Positions 1 through 9,584 of a DNA stretch of 58,252 bases are shown piece after piece (the stretch's first letter is position 1; every line of letters starts with the position of its first letter). The stretch is taken from contig CACJRQ010000006.1 in assembly GCA_902595885.1 (NCBI GenBank), forward strand, positions 1-58,252. Reading direction: 5' to 3'. The DNA comes from an uncultured Pelagibacteraceae bacterium (GTDB taxonomy: Bacteria > Pseudomonadota > Alphaproteobacteria > Pelagibacterales > Pelagibacteraceae). The position numbers and the translations under genes were made by a program. The notes below the pieces were generated by a model. That model worked only from the letters and a program-made list of their open reading frames with translations. It ran no database searches and was not told where the DNA came from.

Positions 1-1271
1 TTAGTTTATCATTGTTTTACTTCAGTAGTGCATTTGCAGTCACCTTAATTGATGCATTAAATCAAACTTATAAAAATAATATCCAGTTAAATGCAGAGAG
101 AGAAAATATTAAGGTTTCAAAGGAAGACATAAAAATTTCTGAAGCAGATTATAAACCATCACTTACTTTAAGTGGTTCTAAGAGTTTAGAAAATACTAAT
201 ACTCTTAAAAATCAAAATGGTGGGACAAATACTATAAATGATGTTGATCCTTTTACGACTTCTATAAAATTAGAGCAAACAATATTAGATTATGGAAGAG
301 ATCTAACTCTTGAAAAAAGTATAATTTCATTAGATCTTGCAAGTGCTAAATTAATTAAGAAGGAGCAAGATGTATTGCATAATGCTATAAATGCATTTAC
401 TAATTTAATTTTAGCAAGAGAAAAACTAAACATTAATTCAAAGAATTTAAATCTTTTAATCAGACAAGTAGAAGACGATAAAATAAGAAGAGATAGAGGT
501 CAAATTACAAATACAGATGTTGCTCAATCAGAGTCTTCGCTTGCTGGAGCACAAGCACAATTTGCCAAATCTAAAAGTGATTTAATGATTAGCAAGCTTA
601 ATTATGAAAATATAATTGGAAAAATAAATGACCCCAATCAATTAAAGAAAAATTCGAATGCAATTGTTAGTATTCCTAAAACATTGAGCGAAGCAATTGA
701 TCTATCCAAGCAAAATAATCCAGATATAAAGATTGCAAAATTAGATTTAGAAATATCTGAAAAAGAATTAACAATTTCTGAGTCAGACTTAAAACCAACT
801 GCCTCTGTTTCTATAGAAAGATCTTACACCGATGATTTCAGTTCAACTATTGCAGAGAGAGAAAAAGATATACTGAAGGCAACAGTGAGTTGGCCTTTTT
901 ACTCAGGTGGAGAAAAGAGATATAAAATTAGTAAAAATTCAAATTTAACAACTAGAAAAAGATTATTATTAGATGATGTTGTTAGAACTAATGAAACTAA
1001 TGTTGCGACTGCGTGGTCGAGTTTAGAGTCATCTAAAAGCTTTTTAAATTCGGTCAAAGTTCAACTTAAATCTGCTCAAATTGCTAATGAAGGAATAGCC
1101 GCAGAGTATGAAAGAGGATCTAGAACTACTTTAGATGTTATTCAATCAAACTCACTTTTACTTTCTGCACAACTTTCTTTAGTAAGTTCTGAAAGAGATT
1201 ATCTAATGGCTCAATATAATCTATTGAAAGCAGTTGGATTATTAAACAGCGATTATCTAAAACTTCAGTAA
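1..1271 (+). CDS. tolC: TolC-family outer membrane efflux protein (5' partial)
   Basis: This is an outer membrane factor of the TolC type, forming the outer-membrane and periplasmic channel of type I secretion or RND efflux systems. The frame is open from base 3 to the window edge, so the true start lies upstream. The first visible residues (SLSLFYFSSAFA) look like the end of a signal peptide cut near the FA-V junction. The rest shows the two internally repeated halves typical of the family, each with long Ala/Ser/Gln-rich helices and a segment of the form 'SEADYKPSLTLSG' or 'SESDLKPTASVS', followed by a beta strand. The region 'YERGSRTTLDVIQSNSLL' is the conserved C-terminal helix motif. About 420 residues are present, close to full mature length. 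The partner pump is not in the window. Confidence 0.88.
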   Translation, partial: SLSLFYFSSAFAVTLIDALNQTYKNNIQLNAERENIKVSKEDIKISEADYKPSLTLSGSKSLENTNTLKNQNGGTNTINDVDPFTTSIKLEQTILDYGRDLTLEKSIISLDLASAKLIKKEQDVLHNAINAFTNLILAREKLNINSKNLNLLIRQVEDDKIRRDRGQITNTDVAQSESSLAGAQAQFAKSKSDLMISKLNYENIIGKINDPNQLKKNSNAIVSIPKTLSEAIDLSKQNNPDIKIAKLDLEISEKELTISESDLKPTASVSIERSYTDDFSSTIAEREKDILKATVSWPFYSGGEKRYKISKNSNLTTRKRLLLDDVVRTNETNVATAWSSLESSKSFLNSVKVQLKSAQIANEGIAAEYERGSRTTLDVIQSNSLLLSAQLSLVSSERDYLMAQYNLLKAVGLLNSDYLKLQ

Positions 1272-1314
1272 TTATCTAAGTTTTTAGACAAAAAAATAAT
1301 TATATTGCTAATGA

Positions 1315-1333
1315 GAACAAAATGTGTACATTT
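1315..1333. promoter_or_regulatory. Candidate operator upstream of recA
   Basis: Two overlapping signals lie 47 to 65 bp before recA. Bases 1320-1333 form a perfect inverted repeat, AAATGT-GT-ACATTT. Bases 1315-1329 read GAAC-N7-GTAC, one base away from the alphaproteobacterial SOS box GAAC-N7-GAAC. Either could be a repressor site, but neither is proven and short palindromes are common in AT-rich DNA. Confidence 0.3.
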
Positions 1334-1379
1334 AAATTCATGATTCGAGTATTAAAAAATTTAAAAAAAGAGGCTAAAA

Positions 1380-2534
1380 ATGACGAAAAATAACCTAAAA
1401 GTAGTTAAATCTACTAAAGATCAAGAAATGGATATCAAAGAAAAGAATAAAGCACTAGATGCTGCAATAGCTCAAATTACAGATAATTTTGGTAAAGGCT
1501 CTGTAATGAAGCTTGGTGAGAAAAGAGCTATGGATATCGAGTCTGTTTCAACAGGTTCTTTAAGTCTTGATTTAGCTTTGGGTATAGGTGGATTACCAAA
1601 AGGAAGAATTATTGAAGTTTACGGACCAGAGTCATCTGGAAAAACAACATTAGCATTACAAGTTGTTGCTGAAGCTCAAAAAGCTGGAGGCATTTGTGCA
1701 TTTGTTGATGCAGAGCATGCATTAGATCCAGTTTATGCAAAAAAATTAGGAGTAAATACAGAAGAACTTTTAATTTCACAGCCAGATACTGGTGAACAAG
1801 CATTAGAAATCGCTGATACACTAGTAAAATCAGGCTCTATTTCAGTAATCGTTATCGACTCTGTTGCAGCTTTAACTCCTAAAGCTGAAATTGAAGGCGA
1901 GATGGGAGATCATCATGTTGGTCTTCAATCAAGATTAATGAGTCAGGCATTAAGAAAATTAACTGGTTCAATATCAAACACAAATACAATGATGATTTTC
2001 ATTAATCAAATTAGAATGAAAATTGGAGTTATGTTTGGAAGTCCAGAAACAACATCGGGTGGTAATGCACTTAAGTTTTACTCATCTGTAAGAATGGATA
2101 TTAGAAGAATTGGTGCGATCAAAGATAAAGATGAAATTATTGGTAACTCTACAAGAGTGAAAGTAGTTAAGAATAAAGTTGCACCACCATTTAAAGTTGT
2201 TGAATTTGACTTGATGTATGGAAGAGGAATTAGCAAGATGGGTGAACTAGTCGATCTTGGTTCCAAAGCAGATATAATTGAAAAATCAGGTGCATGGTAT
2301 GCTTATAAAGGTGAGAAGATTGGTCAAGGTAGAGAAAATGCCAAGACTTATTTAGCTCAAAATCCTAAAGTTGCTGCAGAAATTGAAATGGCAATTAGAG
2401 AAAAAGCAGGTGTGATTTCTAAGAAAATAGAAGGAAATCCAATTGATCCTGAAAAATTAGAGAAAGAAAAGAAAGTAGCTGAAAAAGAAGAAGCTGAAAA
2501 AGCAGAAGCTACTCCTCCATCTAAAAAGAATTAA
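1380..2534 (+). CDS. recA: Recombinase RecA
   Basis: RecA forms filaments on single-stranded DNA, drives homologous strand exchange and stimulates LexA self-cleavage. The Walker A motif GPESSGKTT is at residues 82-90, followed by the typical '[18 protein letters not shown]', the Walker B region '[22 protein letters not shown]' (split here as [10 protein letters not shown] and [12 protein letters not shown]) and the L2 loop 'GGNALKFY'. The C-terminal tail is highly charged ([16 protein letters not shown]), as in other RecA proteins. At 384 residues it is slightly long because of about 16 extra residues at the N-terminus. A second Met at residue 17 ([10 protein letters not shown]) is an alternative start nearer the usual family beginning. 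A strong hairpin terminator follows directly, so recA is probably monocistronic. Confidence 0.97.
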   Translation: MTKNNLKVVKSTKDQEMDIKEKNKALDAAIAQITDNFGKGSVMKLGEKRAMDIESVSTGSLSLDLALGIGGLPKGRIIEVYGPESSGKTTLALQVVAEAQKAGGICAFVDAEHALDPVYAKKLGVNTEELLISQPDTGEQALEIADTLVKSGSISVIVIDSVAALTPKAEIEGEMGDHHVGLQSRLMSQALRKLTGSISNTNTMMIFINQIRMKIGVMFGSPETTSGGNALKFYSSVRMDIRRIGAIKDKDEIIGNSTRVKVVKNKVAPPFKVVEFDLMYGRGISKMGELVDLGSKADIIEKSGAWYAYKGEKIGQGRENAKTYLAQNPKVAAEIEMAIREKAGVISKKIEGNPIDPEKLEKEKKVAEKEEAEKAEATPPSKKN

Positions 2535-2552
2535 TAGGTCATCTTTATTAAT

Positions 2553-2580
2553 AAAAGGCGCTTAAATTAAGCGCCTTTTT
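2553..2580 (+). terminator. Rho-independent terminator after recA
   Basis: The stem GGCGCTTA (2557-2564) pairs with TAAGCGCC (2568-2575) around a three-base loop. It is flanked by AAAA on the left and a T run on the right, giving a U tract in the plus-strand transcript. It lies 19 bp after the recA stop and separates recA from alaS. Confidence 0.9.
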
Positions 2581-2627
2581 TCCCTTCGATATCTAGACAT
2601 AAAATAAAAAAGCTGTATTTTAAAAAT

Positions 2628-5294
2628 ATGGCAGACAAAACACTCAATGAAATAAGAAATACTTTCCTAAAGTATTTTGAAAAGAATGATCACAAGATTG
2701 TAGAATCTAGTAATTTGGTTCCTAACAATGATCCAACATTGATGTTTGCCAACTCTGGAATGGTTCAGTTTAAGAATGTTTTTACAGGATTAGAAAAAAG
2801 AGATTATGTAAGAGCTACAACTTCACAAAAATGTGTAAGGGCAGGTGGTAAACATAACGATTTAGAGAATGTTGGTTATACACCAAGACACCACACATTT
2901 TTTGAAATGTTAGGAAACTTTTCTTTTGGTGATTATTTTAAAGAGCAAGCAATTCATTATGCCTGGGATTTAATAACCAAAGATTTTGGAATAGACAAAA
3001 ACAGGCTTTATGTAACCGTATTTCATGAGGATGATGAAGCCTTTAATTTTTGGAAGAAAATAGCGGGTTTTAGCGATGATAGAATTATAAGGATAGCAAC
3101 TTCAGATAACTTCTGGTCAATGGGCGAGACAGGACCTTGTGGCCCATGCTCTGAAATATTCTTTGATCATGGTGATCATTTACCAGGGGGCTTACCCGGT
3201 TCTAAAGATGAAGATGGAGATAGATTTATTGAAATTTGGAACTTGGTCTTTATGCAGTTTGAACAAGTTACTAAAGATAAAAGAATTAATCTTCCAAAAC
3301 CATCAGTTGATACTGGAATGGGATTAGAGAGAATTGCAGCTTTATTGCAAGGTTCACACGATAACTATGAAACAGATCATTTTAAAAAAATAATTGGTTC
3401 TGCATCTGAAATTACAAAAGTTAAATCAGATAAGTCAAATCTTGCAAGTTTTAGGGTAATAGCTGATCACTTAAGAGCAAGTTCGTTTTTAATAGCTGAG
3501 GGAGTTTTACCTTCAAATGAAGGAAGAGGATATGTTCTTAGAAGAATTATGAGAAGAGGAATGAGACATTCTCATTTATTAGGATCTAAGGAACCAGTTT
3601 TTTATAATTTGTTTGACACTCTTAAAAATGAAATGTCTGGAAATTATCCTGAATTAGTTAGAGCAGAGTCTTTAATAAAAGAAACTTTAAAAATGGAAGA
3701 AGAAAAATTCTTAGTTCTCTTAGATAGAGGAATAAAAATTTTAAATGATGAAATATCTAAAATAGATAAAGTTTTACCAGGAGAGGTAGCTTTTAAATTG
3801 TATGACACTTATGGTTTCCCATTAGATCTTACTGAAGATATTTTAAGAAACAAATCAATGTCAATAGATACTGAAAAATTTAAATCTTTGATGAAAGAAA
3901 GTAGGGAGCTTGCTAAAAAAAATTGGAAAGGTTCTGGTGATGCAGCAGTTGAAGATATTTGGTTTGGAATAAAAGACAAAATTGAGCCAACTGAATTCTT
4001 AGGATACGAAACTAATCAAGCTGAAGGTATAGTGTTGTCTCTTTTAAAAGATAATAAAGAAGTTGATCAATTAAAACAAAATGATGAAGGAATGATCATA
4101 GTAAATCAAACTCCCTTCTATGGTGAGTCTGGAGGTCAAGTTGGTGATACTGGTGAAATAGTTTCGAATGATTTTAAATTCGAAGTAACTGATGTTCAAA
4201 AAAAATTAGGTGATTTATTTGTTCATTACGGAAAGGTAAAGAGCGGATCTATAAAATTACAGGAAAGTGTAGAATTAAAAATTGATGTTGAAAGAAGAGA
4301 TAATACACGTGCTTATCACTCAGCAACCCATTTATTGCACGAGTCTTTACGAAGAGTTCTTGGTACTCATGTAACCCAAAAGGGATCTTTGGTAGAGCCA
4401 AGCAGATTAAGATTTGATTTCAGCCATATGAAACCAATTTTAAATGAGGAAATTGATAAAATAGAAGACTTTGTAAACACAATGGTTTCTAAAAAATCTG
4501 ATGTAAAAACTAGATTAATGACACCTGATGAAGCTGTTGAAAACGGTGCTTTAGCATTATTTGGTGAAAAATATGGAGATGAAGTAAGGGTTCTTTCGAT
4601 GGGAGATGAGGATGGCAAGTATTTTTCTACTGAATTATGTGGTGGAACACATGTAAAAAATACTGGCGATATTGGTAAATTTAAGATTGTCAGTCAGTCT
4701 TCTATCGCTGCAGGAGTAAGGAGAATTGAGGCATTAAGAGACAAGCAATTAGAGGAATACTTAAAAAATAAAGAGAAATTATCAAATCTATCTGCAGAAA
4801 AAGACGAGGAAGCAATTAAAAATTTAAGTGAGCAAATTATTAAATTGGGAGGAAAACCAAGTCTAGATGAAACTGATCAAAAAACTCTGATTAAAAATTT
4901 AACTAAACAACTAGAGTCTATTTCGGTTAATGCAATTTTAGAAGATAAATCAAAAAATATTATTAGAGACGAAGAAATTAATGGAGTAAAATTGAGACTT
5001 CAAAAAATAGATGGTTTACCGCCAAAAGAATTAAGAAAACTTGTAGATAAAGGTAAAAAAGAATTAAGTGAAGGTATTGTTGTTGTATTTGCAAACAAAG
5101 ATGATAAGGTAGGTTTGGCAGTTGGAGTAACAGATAATTTAACAAATAAATTTGATGCTGTTCAATTTGTTAAAGTTGGATCTGAAATAATTGGTGGTAA
5201 AGGTGGAGGAGGAAGAAAAGACTTTGCTCAAGCTGGTGGACAGGATCAATCAAAAATTGAAGAAGCTTTTGAAAAGCTTAAGAGTTTAATTTAA
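2628..5294 (+). CDS. alaS: Alanine-tRNA ligase
   Basis: This class II synthetase charges tRNA-Ala with alanine and edits mischarged Ser and Gly. The N-terminal catalytic core begins '[28 protein letters not shown]' (motif region 1, read in two parts) and contains '[18 protein letters not shown]' and '[18 protein letters not shown]'. The editing domain has the zinc-binding HxxxH at His564-His568 (HSATH) and CGGTH near residue 671. The C-terminal oligomerisation domain ends with '[18 protein letters not shown]'. At 888 residues it is the normal length. The stop overlaps the stop of convergent icd by nine bases. Confidence 0.97.
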   Translation: MADKTLNEIRNTFLKYFEKNDHKIVESSNLVPNNDPTLMFANSGMVQFKNVFTGLEKRDYVRATTSQKCVRAGGKHNDLENVGYTPRHHTFFEMLGNFSFGDYFKEQAIHYAWDLITKDFGIDKNRLYVTVFHEDDEAFNFWKKIAGFSDDRIIRIATSDNFWSMGETGPCGPCSEIFFDHGDHLPGGLPGSKDEDGDRFIEIWNLVFMQFEQVTKDKRINLPKPSVDTGMGLERIAALLQGSHDNYETDHFKKIIGSASEITKVKSDKSNLASFRVIADHLRASSFLIAEGVLPSNEGRGYVLRRIMRRGMRHSHLLGSKEPVFYNLFDTLKNEMSGNYPELVRAESLIKETLKMEEEKFLVLLDRGIKILNDEISKIDKVLPGEVAFKLYDTYGFPLDLTEDILRNKSMSIDTEKFKSLMKESRELAKKNWKGSGDAAVEDIWFGIKDKIEPTEFLGYETNQAEGIVLSLLKDNKEVDQLKQNDEGMIIVNQTPFYGESGGQVGDTGEIVSNDFKFEVTDVQKKLGDLFVHYGKVKSGSIKLQESVELKIDVERRDNTRAYHSATHLLHESLRRVLGTHVTQKGSLVEPSRLRFDFSHMKPILNEEIDKIEDFVNTMVSKKSDVKTRLMTPDEAVENGALALFGEKYGDEVRVLSMGDEDGKYFSTELCGGTHVKNTGDIGKFKIVSQSSIAAGVRRIEALRDKQLEEYLKNKEKLSNLSAEKDEEAIKNLSEQIIKLGGKPSLDETDQKTLIKNLTKQLESISVNAILEDKSKNIIRDEEINGVKLRLQKIDGLPPKELRKLVDKGKKELSEGIVVVFANKDDKVGLAVGVTDNLTNKFDAVQFVKVGSEIIGGKGGGGRKDFAQAGGQDQSKIEEAFEKLKSLI

Positions 5295-6500
5295 TTTCTT
5301 TTTTAAATTACCGTCAATTTCATCTAAAAACTGATTGGTAGTTAAATACTTGCTATCAGGACCAATTAGAATTGCTAAATCTTTTGTCATTGATCCACTT
5401 TCCACACATTCAATACAAACTTCTTCAAGAGTTTGTGAAAATTTTATTAATTCTTGATTAGCATCTAATTTACCTCTGTGGGCTAACCCTCTAGTCCAAG
5501 CGAAAATTGATGCGATAGGGTTGGTTGAAGTTTCTTTTCCTTGTTGATGCATCCTATAGTGTCTAGTTACTGTTCCGTGTGCAGCCTCTGCCTCCATTAT
5601 TTTTCCATCTGGGGTTAACAAAGTACTTGTCATTAAACCTAAAGACCCATAACCTTGTGCCATAGTATCAGACTGCACATCTCCATCATAATTTTTGCAA
5701 GCCCAAATATATTTTCCATTCCACTTCATCGCACATGCAACCATGTCATCAATTAATCTATGTTCGTAAGTTAAATTATTTTTTTCAAATTCGCTTTTGT
5801 ATTCTTTGTCAAAAATTTCTTGGAAAATATCTTTAAATCTTCCATCGTATTGTTTTAGAATTGTATTTTTTGTAGACATATAAACAGGCCATTTTTTAAT
5901 CAACCCGTAGCTAAAACAAGATCTCGCAAAGTCTTCAATAGACTTATCTAAATTGTACATTGATAGAGCTACACCAGGACCTGTAAAATTAAATACTTCA
6001 TATTTAATTTCATCTTTTCCATCTTCTGATGTCCACTTTACTTCCATTTTTCCTTTTCCAGGAACTTTAAAATCTGTTGCTTTATATTGATCACCAAATG
6101 CATGTCTTCCAATAATTACAGGATCTGTCCAGGAGGGCACAAGTTTAGGAATATTTTTACAAATAATTGGTTCTCTAAATACCGTTCCTCCAATTATATT
6201 TCTTATTGTTCCGTTAGGAGATCTCCACATTTTTTTTAAATCAAATTCCTCTACTCTTGCTTCATCAGGGGTAATTGTTGCGCATTTTATTCCAACCCCA
6301 ATTTTTTTGATAGCTTTTGCGGAGTCTATTGTGATCTGATCGTCTGTATTATCTCTGCTTTTCATTCCTAAATCGTAGTATTCAATACCAAGATCTAAAT
6401 ATGGAAGGATTAATTTGTTTTTGATGAACTCCCATATAATTCGGGTCATTTCATCGCCATCTAGCTCTACTACCGGGTTATTTACCTTGATTTTGCTCAT
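5286..6500 (-). CDS. icd: NADP-dependent isocitrate dehydrogenase
   Basis: It oxidises isocitrate to 2-oxoglutarate in the TCA cycle, producing CO2 and NADPH. The 404-residue length and the motifs '[19 protein letters not shown]' and '[18 protein letters not shown]' (substrate loop) match the eukaryote-like homodimeric type II enzyme, not the E. coli type. The metal-binding region '[18 protein letters not shown]' and the NADP region '[13 protein letters not shown]' are intact. It is transcribed alone on the minus strand and its end overlaps alaS. I see no kinase/phosphatase gene for it here. Confidence 0.95.
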   Translation of the reverse strand: MSKIKVNNPVVELDGDEMTRIIWEFIKNKLILPYLDLGIEYYDLGMKSRDNTDDQITIDSAKAIKKIGVGIKCATITPDEARVEEFDLKKMWRSPNGTIRNIIGGTVFREPIICKNIPKLVPSWTDPVIIGRHAFGDQYKATDFKVPGKGKMEVKWTSEDGKDEIKYEVFNFTGPGVALSMYNLDKSIEDFARSCFSYGLIKKWPVYMSTKNTILKQYDGRFKDIFQEIFDKEYKSEFEKNNLTYEHRLIDDMVACAMKWNGKYIWACKNYDGDVQSDTMAQGYGSLGLMTSTLLTPDGKIMEAEAAHGTVTRHYRMHQQGKETSTNPIASIFAWTRGLAHRGKLDANQELIKFSQTLEEVCIECVESGSMTKDLAILIGPDSKYLTTNQFLDEIDGNLKKKLN

Positions 6501-6576
6501 TAAATAAAAATTATCTTAATAATTGAATTTGATCATTTTATATACATATTAATCGAAATTTAGCAAATAGAAGAAT

Positions 6577-7224
6577 ATGTTTAGTAAGATATTTCCAAAG
6601 ATTCACACTGAAGGCTACAAGTTTATAGTAATAGCTGTATTCATAACTATTATTTTTCTGATTATTAATAATTTTTTAGGATTAATAGGAATATTACTGA
6701 CTGTCTGGGTTTATTATTTTTTTAGAGATCCAGAAAGAGTTATCATTGGAGATGATAGTTATTTAGTTAGCCCAGCAGATGGTGAAGTAATTAAAGTTGA
6801 GGAGGTGGATGGTCCAAAAGAACTTGGATTAGAAAACAAAAAATTTAAAAAAATAAGTATTTTTATGAATGTCTTTGACTGTCATGTAAATAGAACCCCA
6901 TGTTCAGGAACTGTAGAAGACATTTTATATAAACCAGGTAAATTTTTAAATGCATCTTTAGATAAAGCAAGTGAAGACAATGAGAGAAATTATTACAAAA
7001 TTAAAGACAAACATGGGAATGATATTATAGTCGTGCAAATTGCGGGATTAGTTGCAAGAAGAATTGTTTGTGAAACAAATAAAAATCAGGAATTAAATCA
7101 AGGTGATATAATCGGGATGATTAGATTTGGTAGTAGAGCTGACGTTTATTATGAAAATTATGAACCACTAGTTAAAGTTGGTCAAACAGCAATTTCAGGA
7201 GAAACACTGCTGGCTAAAAGTTAA
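6577..7224 (+). CDS. psd: Phosphatidylserine decarboxylase proenzyme
   Basis: It converts phosphatidylserine to phosphatidylethanolamine at the membrane. At 215 residues it belongs to the short (PSD-A type) family. A hydrophobic segment lies at about residues 15-45. 'YFFRDPERVI' and 'VSPADGEVIKVEEV' are family landmarks. The autocleavage site that generates the pyruvoyl cofactor is the Gly-Ser pair in 'MIRFGSRADVYY', with Ser186 as the expected pyruvoyl precursor. It is followed two bases later by pssA, which makes its substrate. Confidence 0.94.
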   Translation: MFSKIFPKIHTEGYKFIVIAVFITIIFLIINNFLGLIGILLTVWVYYFFRDPERVIIGDDSYLVSPADGEVIKVEEVDGPKELGLENKKFKKISIFMNVFDCHVNRTPCSGTVEDILYKPGKFLNASLDKASEDNERNYYKIKDKHGNDIIVVQIAGLVARRIVCETNKNQELNQGDIIGMIRFGSRADVYYENYEPLVKVGQTAISGETLLAKS

Positions 7225-7226
7225 TT

Positions 7227-8036
7227 ATGGAACAACCAAAAAATAATTTAAAAATTATTACAGATAAAAAAGCTAACGCAAGAGTGATTTTGCCTAACAT
7301 GCTAACTCTTATTGGTGTATGCATAGGATTATCTTCAATTAGATTTGCATTAGATGGTAAATTTGAATTTGCAATTATAGCAATTATTCTTGCTGCTATT
7401 ATAGATGGATTAGATGGAAGAATTGCAAGGTTAATTAAAGGAACATCTAAAGTAGGAAAAGAATTAGATTCATTAACAGATATGATTAGTTTTGGAGTCG
7501 CTCCAGCATTTATAATGTATTTTTGGAAACTGAATACGTTAGGCAGATTTGGTTGGTTGTTATGTCTAATTTATGTTATTTGTGTTGCTCTTAGATTAGC
7601 ACGTTTCAATGTGAATACTGGCCAAGCACCATCGTGGAGAGATAATTTTTTTGAAGGTGTTCCATCCCCAGCAGGAGGTATTCTAGTTTTAACTCCATTA
7701 ATATTTAGCATGACTAGTTTTGATTTAGTTAAAGTTAATTATGAAATTATAGTTCCAATTTTTTTTATTGTAACTTCTTTGTTATTAATCAGTAAATTTC
7801 CAACTTATTCATTTAAAAAAATTGTAATACAAAGAAAAACAACCATTTTTTTATTATTTGGAATAGTATTATTTTTTGGTTTAGTTTTAGTTTATCCTTT
7901 TAATGTAATATCTATAAGTGCGATAATTTATTTATTAATGCTTCCAATAAGTTTTATTCATTATCAAAAATTGAAAAAACAAAACGAAGGTCATAATAGC
8001 ATAGATGAGGATGATGATCTTGAAGATATTCTTTAA
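7227..8036 (+). CDS. pssA: CDP-diacylglycerol-serine O-phosphatidyltransferase
   Basis: It makes phosphatidylserine from CDP-diacylglycerol and serine, the step before Psd. The CDP-alcohol phosphotransferase signature D-G-x2-D-G-x-x-A-R ... G-x3-D-x3-D is seen as 'DGLDGRIARLIKG' and 'GKELDSLTDMISFG'. Several membrane segments follow. The tail is acidic and polar (HNSIDEDDDLEDIL). It is coupled to psd upstream and its TAA overlaps the ATG of the next gene as TAATG. Confidence 0.94.
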   Translation: MEQPKNNLKIITDKKANARVILPNMLTLIGVCIGLSSIRFALDGKFEFAIIAIILAAIIDGLDGRIARLIKGTSKVGKELDSLTDMISFGVAPAFIMYFWKLNTLGRFGWLLCLIYVICVALRLARFNVNTGQAPSWRDNFFEGVPSPAGGILVLTPLIFSMTSFDLVKVNYEIIVPIFFIVTSLLLISKFPTYSFKKIVIQRKTTIFLLFGIVLFFGLVLVYPFNVISISAIIYLLMLPISFIHYQKLKKQNEGHNSIDEDDDLEDIL

Positions 8037-8935
8037 TGAAAAAAAATGTAATAATTTCTTTAGCTGATGCTAAATATTTTGATTTATTAAATGAGCTTGT
8101 GGACTCAATTCAAAGCTTTAAAGAAAGTCAAAACTCAGCAATTTGTATTTTAGATGCTGGGTTAACGGAGGAACAAAGACAAAATTTATCAAATAAAGTA
8201 GATGAAATTAAATCTGCAGATTGGGATATAAAAGTACCAGAATTCAAAGTAAGAGGAAAAGAGTGGTTAAAGAGCCAAGTTTCTAGAGCATTTTTAACAA
8301 AATATTTCCCTAATTATGAAAAATATTTATGGATAGATGCTGATGCCTGGGTCAACTCATGGGATGCAGTTGAGCTGTATTTCAAAGGATGTGAAAACAA
8401 TAAATTGTCTATAGCTACATCAGCTGATAGAGCCTATGGACGTGTATTAAGAGCTGAATGGTTTTTAGGAAGTTTTGCTAAAATTAAATCTCAAAATTAT
8501 AAACATGCTAAATCATCTGGTTTTTCTGAAAAGATTGCAAGACAAGTTGCCCTTAAACCACATCTTAATATTGGTGTTTTTGCTCTTCAAAAAAATGCTC
8601 CTCACTGGAATAAATGGCAGGAAAATTTAAAGAAAGCTTTATCGTCTGGAAAAATTTGGGGATCGGAACAGATTGCAATGAACATAACAATCTATTGTGA
8701 TAATTTACCTGTAGAAATTTTACCTGCATATTGCAATTGGACTCATATTGATGGTCTAAAATTCGATAAGACCAAAAATACTTTAGTAGAACCTTATTTG
8801 CCTAACCATCAAATAGGAATTGTACATTTTGCTGGAAAAAATAATGATGAAATAAGAAACAATAAAGATTTTATTTCAAAAATTGAAACAACTGATGGTG
8901 AATTTATTGAAAAAAAACTAAGGTTTAGCAAATAA
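8036..8935 (+). CDS. Putative GT-A-like glycosyltransferase
   Basis: The 299-residue protein starts with a beta-strand-like 'KKNVIISLADAKYFDLL' and carries a DxD-like motif, Asp101-Ala-Asp103, in 'YLWIDADAWVNSWDAVE'. This is the arrangement that binds the metal and sugar nucleotide in GT-A folds such as family GT8. Near the C-terminus 'IGIVHFAGKNND' resembles the closing His motif of those families. No signal peptide or membrane segment is visible, so it should be cytosolic. It overlaps pssA by one base and abuts rlmE, so it is co-transcribed with phospholipid synthesis genes. A lipid or surface-sugar acceptor is possible, but the substrate cannot be read from sequence. Confidence 0.6.
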   Translation: MKKNVIISLADAKYFDLLNELVDSIQSFKESQNSAICILDAGLTEEQRQNLSNKVDEIKSADWDIKVPEFKVRGKEWLKSQVSRAFLTKYFPNYEKYLWIDADAWVNSWDAVELYFKGCENNKLSIATSADRAYGRVLRAEWFLGSFAKIKSQNYKHAKSSGFSEKIARQVALKPHLNIGVFALQKNAPHWNKWQENLKKALSSGKIWGSEQIAMNITIYCDNLPVEILPAYCNWTHIDGLKFDKTKNTLVEPYLPNHQIGIVHFAGKNNDEIRNNKDFISKIETTDGEFIEKKLRFSK

Positions 8936-9547
8936 TTGAAAAAAAATAAAATCTCCAAGAACTGGGTTAATAAACAGCGTAGAGATATCTATGTCAGACA
9001 ATCTAAAGTGGATGGGTATCGTGCAAGATCAGCTTACAAATTAATTGAAATTGATGAAAAATTTAAAATTTTTAAAGGTGGATTATCAGTAATTGATATT
9101 GGTGCAGCCCCAGGAAGCTGGTCACAATACGCCCTTAAAGCAGCTAAAAGTGGAAAATTGATATCTATAGATTTAAAAAAAATGGAACCCATAGGTAATA
9201 GTGTTCAAATCCAAGGAGATTTTACTGAAGAAAAAACTCAAGAAGAAATTAAAAAAAATATAAACGGCAAAGTTGACGTCGTAATGTCTGATATGGCCGT
9301 AGATACAACTGGTATTAAAAATATAGATTCAATCCAAACTGGAGAACTGTGTAAAGAGGCAATGTTTTTTGCTAAAGATTTAATGAAAGAAAATGGATAT
9401 TTTATTTCAAAAATTTTTATGGGAGGAACATTTAACGAAATCGTCGCAGAAGGAAAAAAATATTTTAAAGAAGTTAAGGTTTTTAAACCAAAATCTAGCA
9501 GAAAAGATTCAAAAGAAAGTTTTATAATTTGTAGAAAAATCCGATAG
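8936..9547 (+). CDS. rlmE: 23S rRNA (uridine-2'-O)-methyltransferase RlmE
   Basis: RlmE (FtsJ/RrmJ) methylates the 2'-O of the A-loop uridine in 23S rRNA late in 50S assembly. The start is TTG immediately after the previous stop. The N-terminus 'RDIYVRQSKVDGYRARSAYKLIEID' (in two parts: RDIYVRQSKVDGYRARSAY, KLIEID) is diagnostic and includes a Lys of the K-D-K-E tetrad. The SAM-binding motif is 'VIDIGAAPGSWSQYA' and the catalytic Asp is in 'VVMSDMAVDTTG'. The C-terminal 'KPKSSRKDSKESFIICRKI' supplies the remaining Lys and Glu. The length of 203 residues is normal. Confidence 0.94.
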   Translation: MKKNKISKNWVNKQRRDIYVRQSKVDGYRARSAYKLIEIDEKFKIFKGGLSVIDIGAAPGSWSQYALKAAKSGKLISIDLKKMEPIGNSVQIQGDFTEEKTQEEIKKNINGKVDVVMSDMAVDTTGIKNIDSIQTGELCKEAMFFAKDLMKENGYFISKIFMGGTFNEIVAEGKKYFKEVKVFKPKSSRKDSKESFIICRKIR

Positions 9548-9584
9548 AGACTTTTAATTTAAAAGGAATCGTATATAAAAGATT

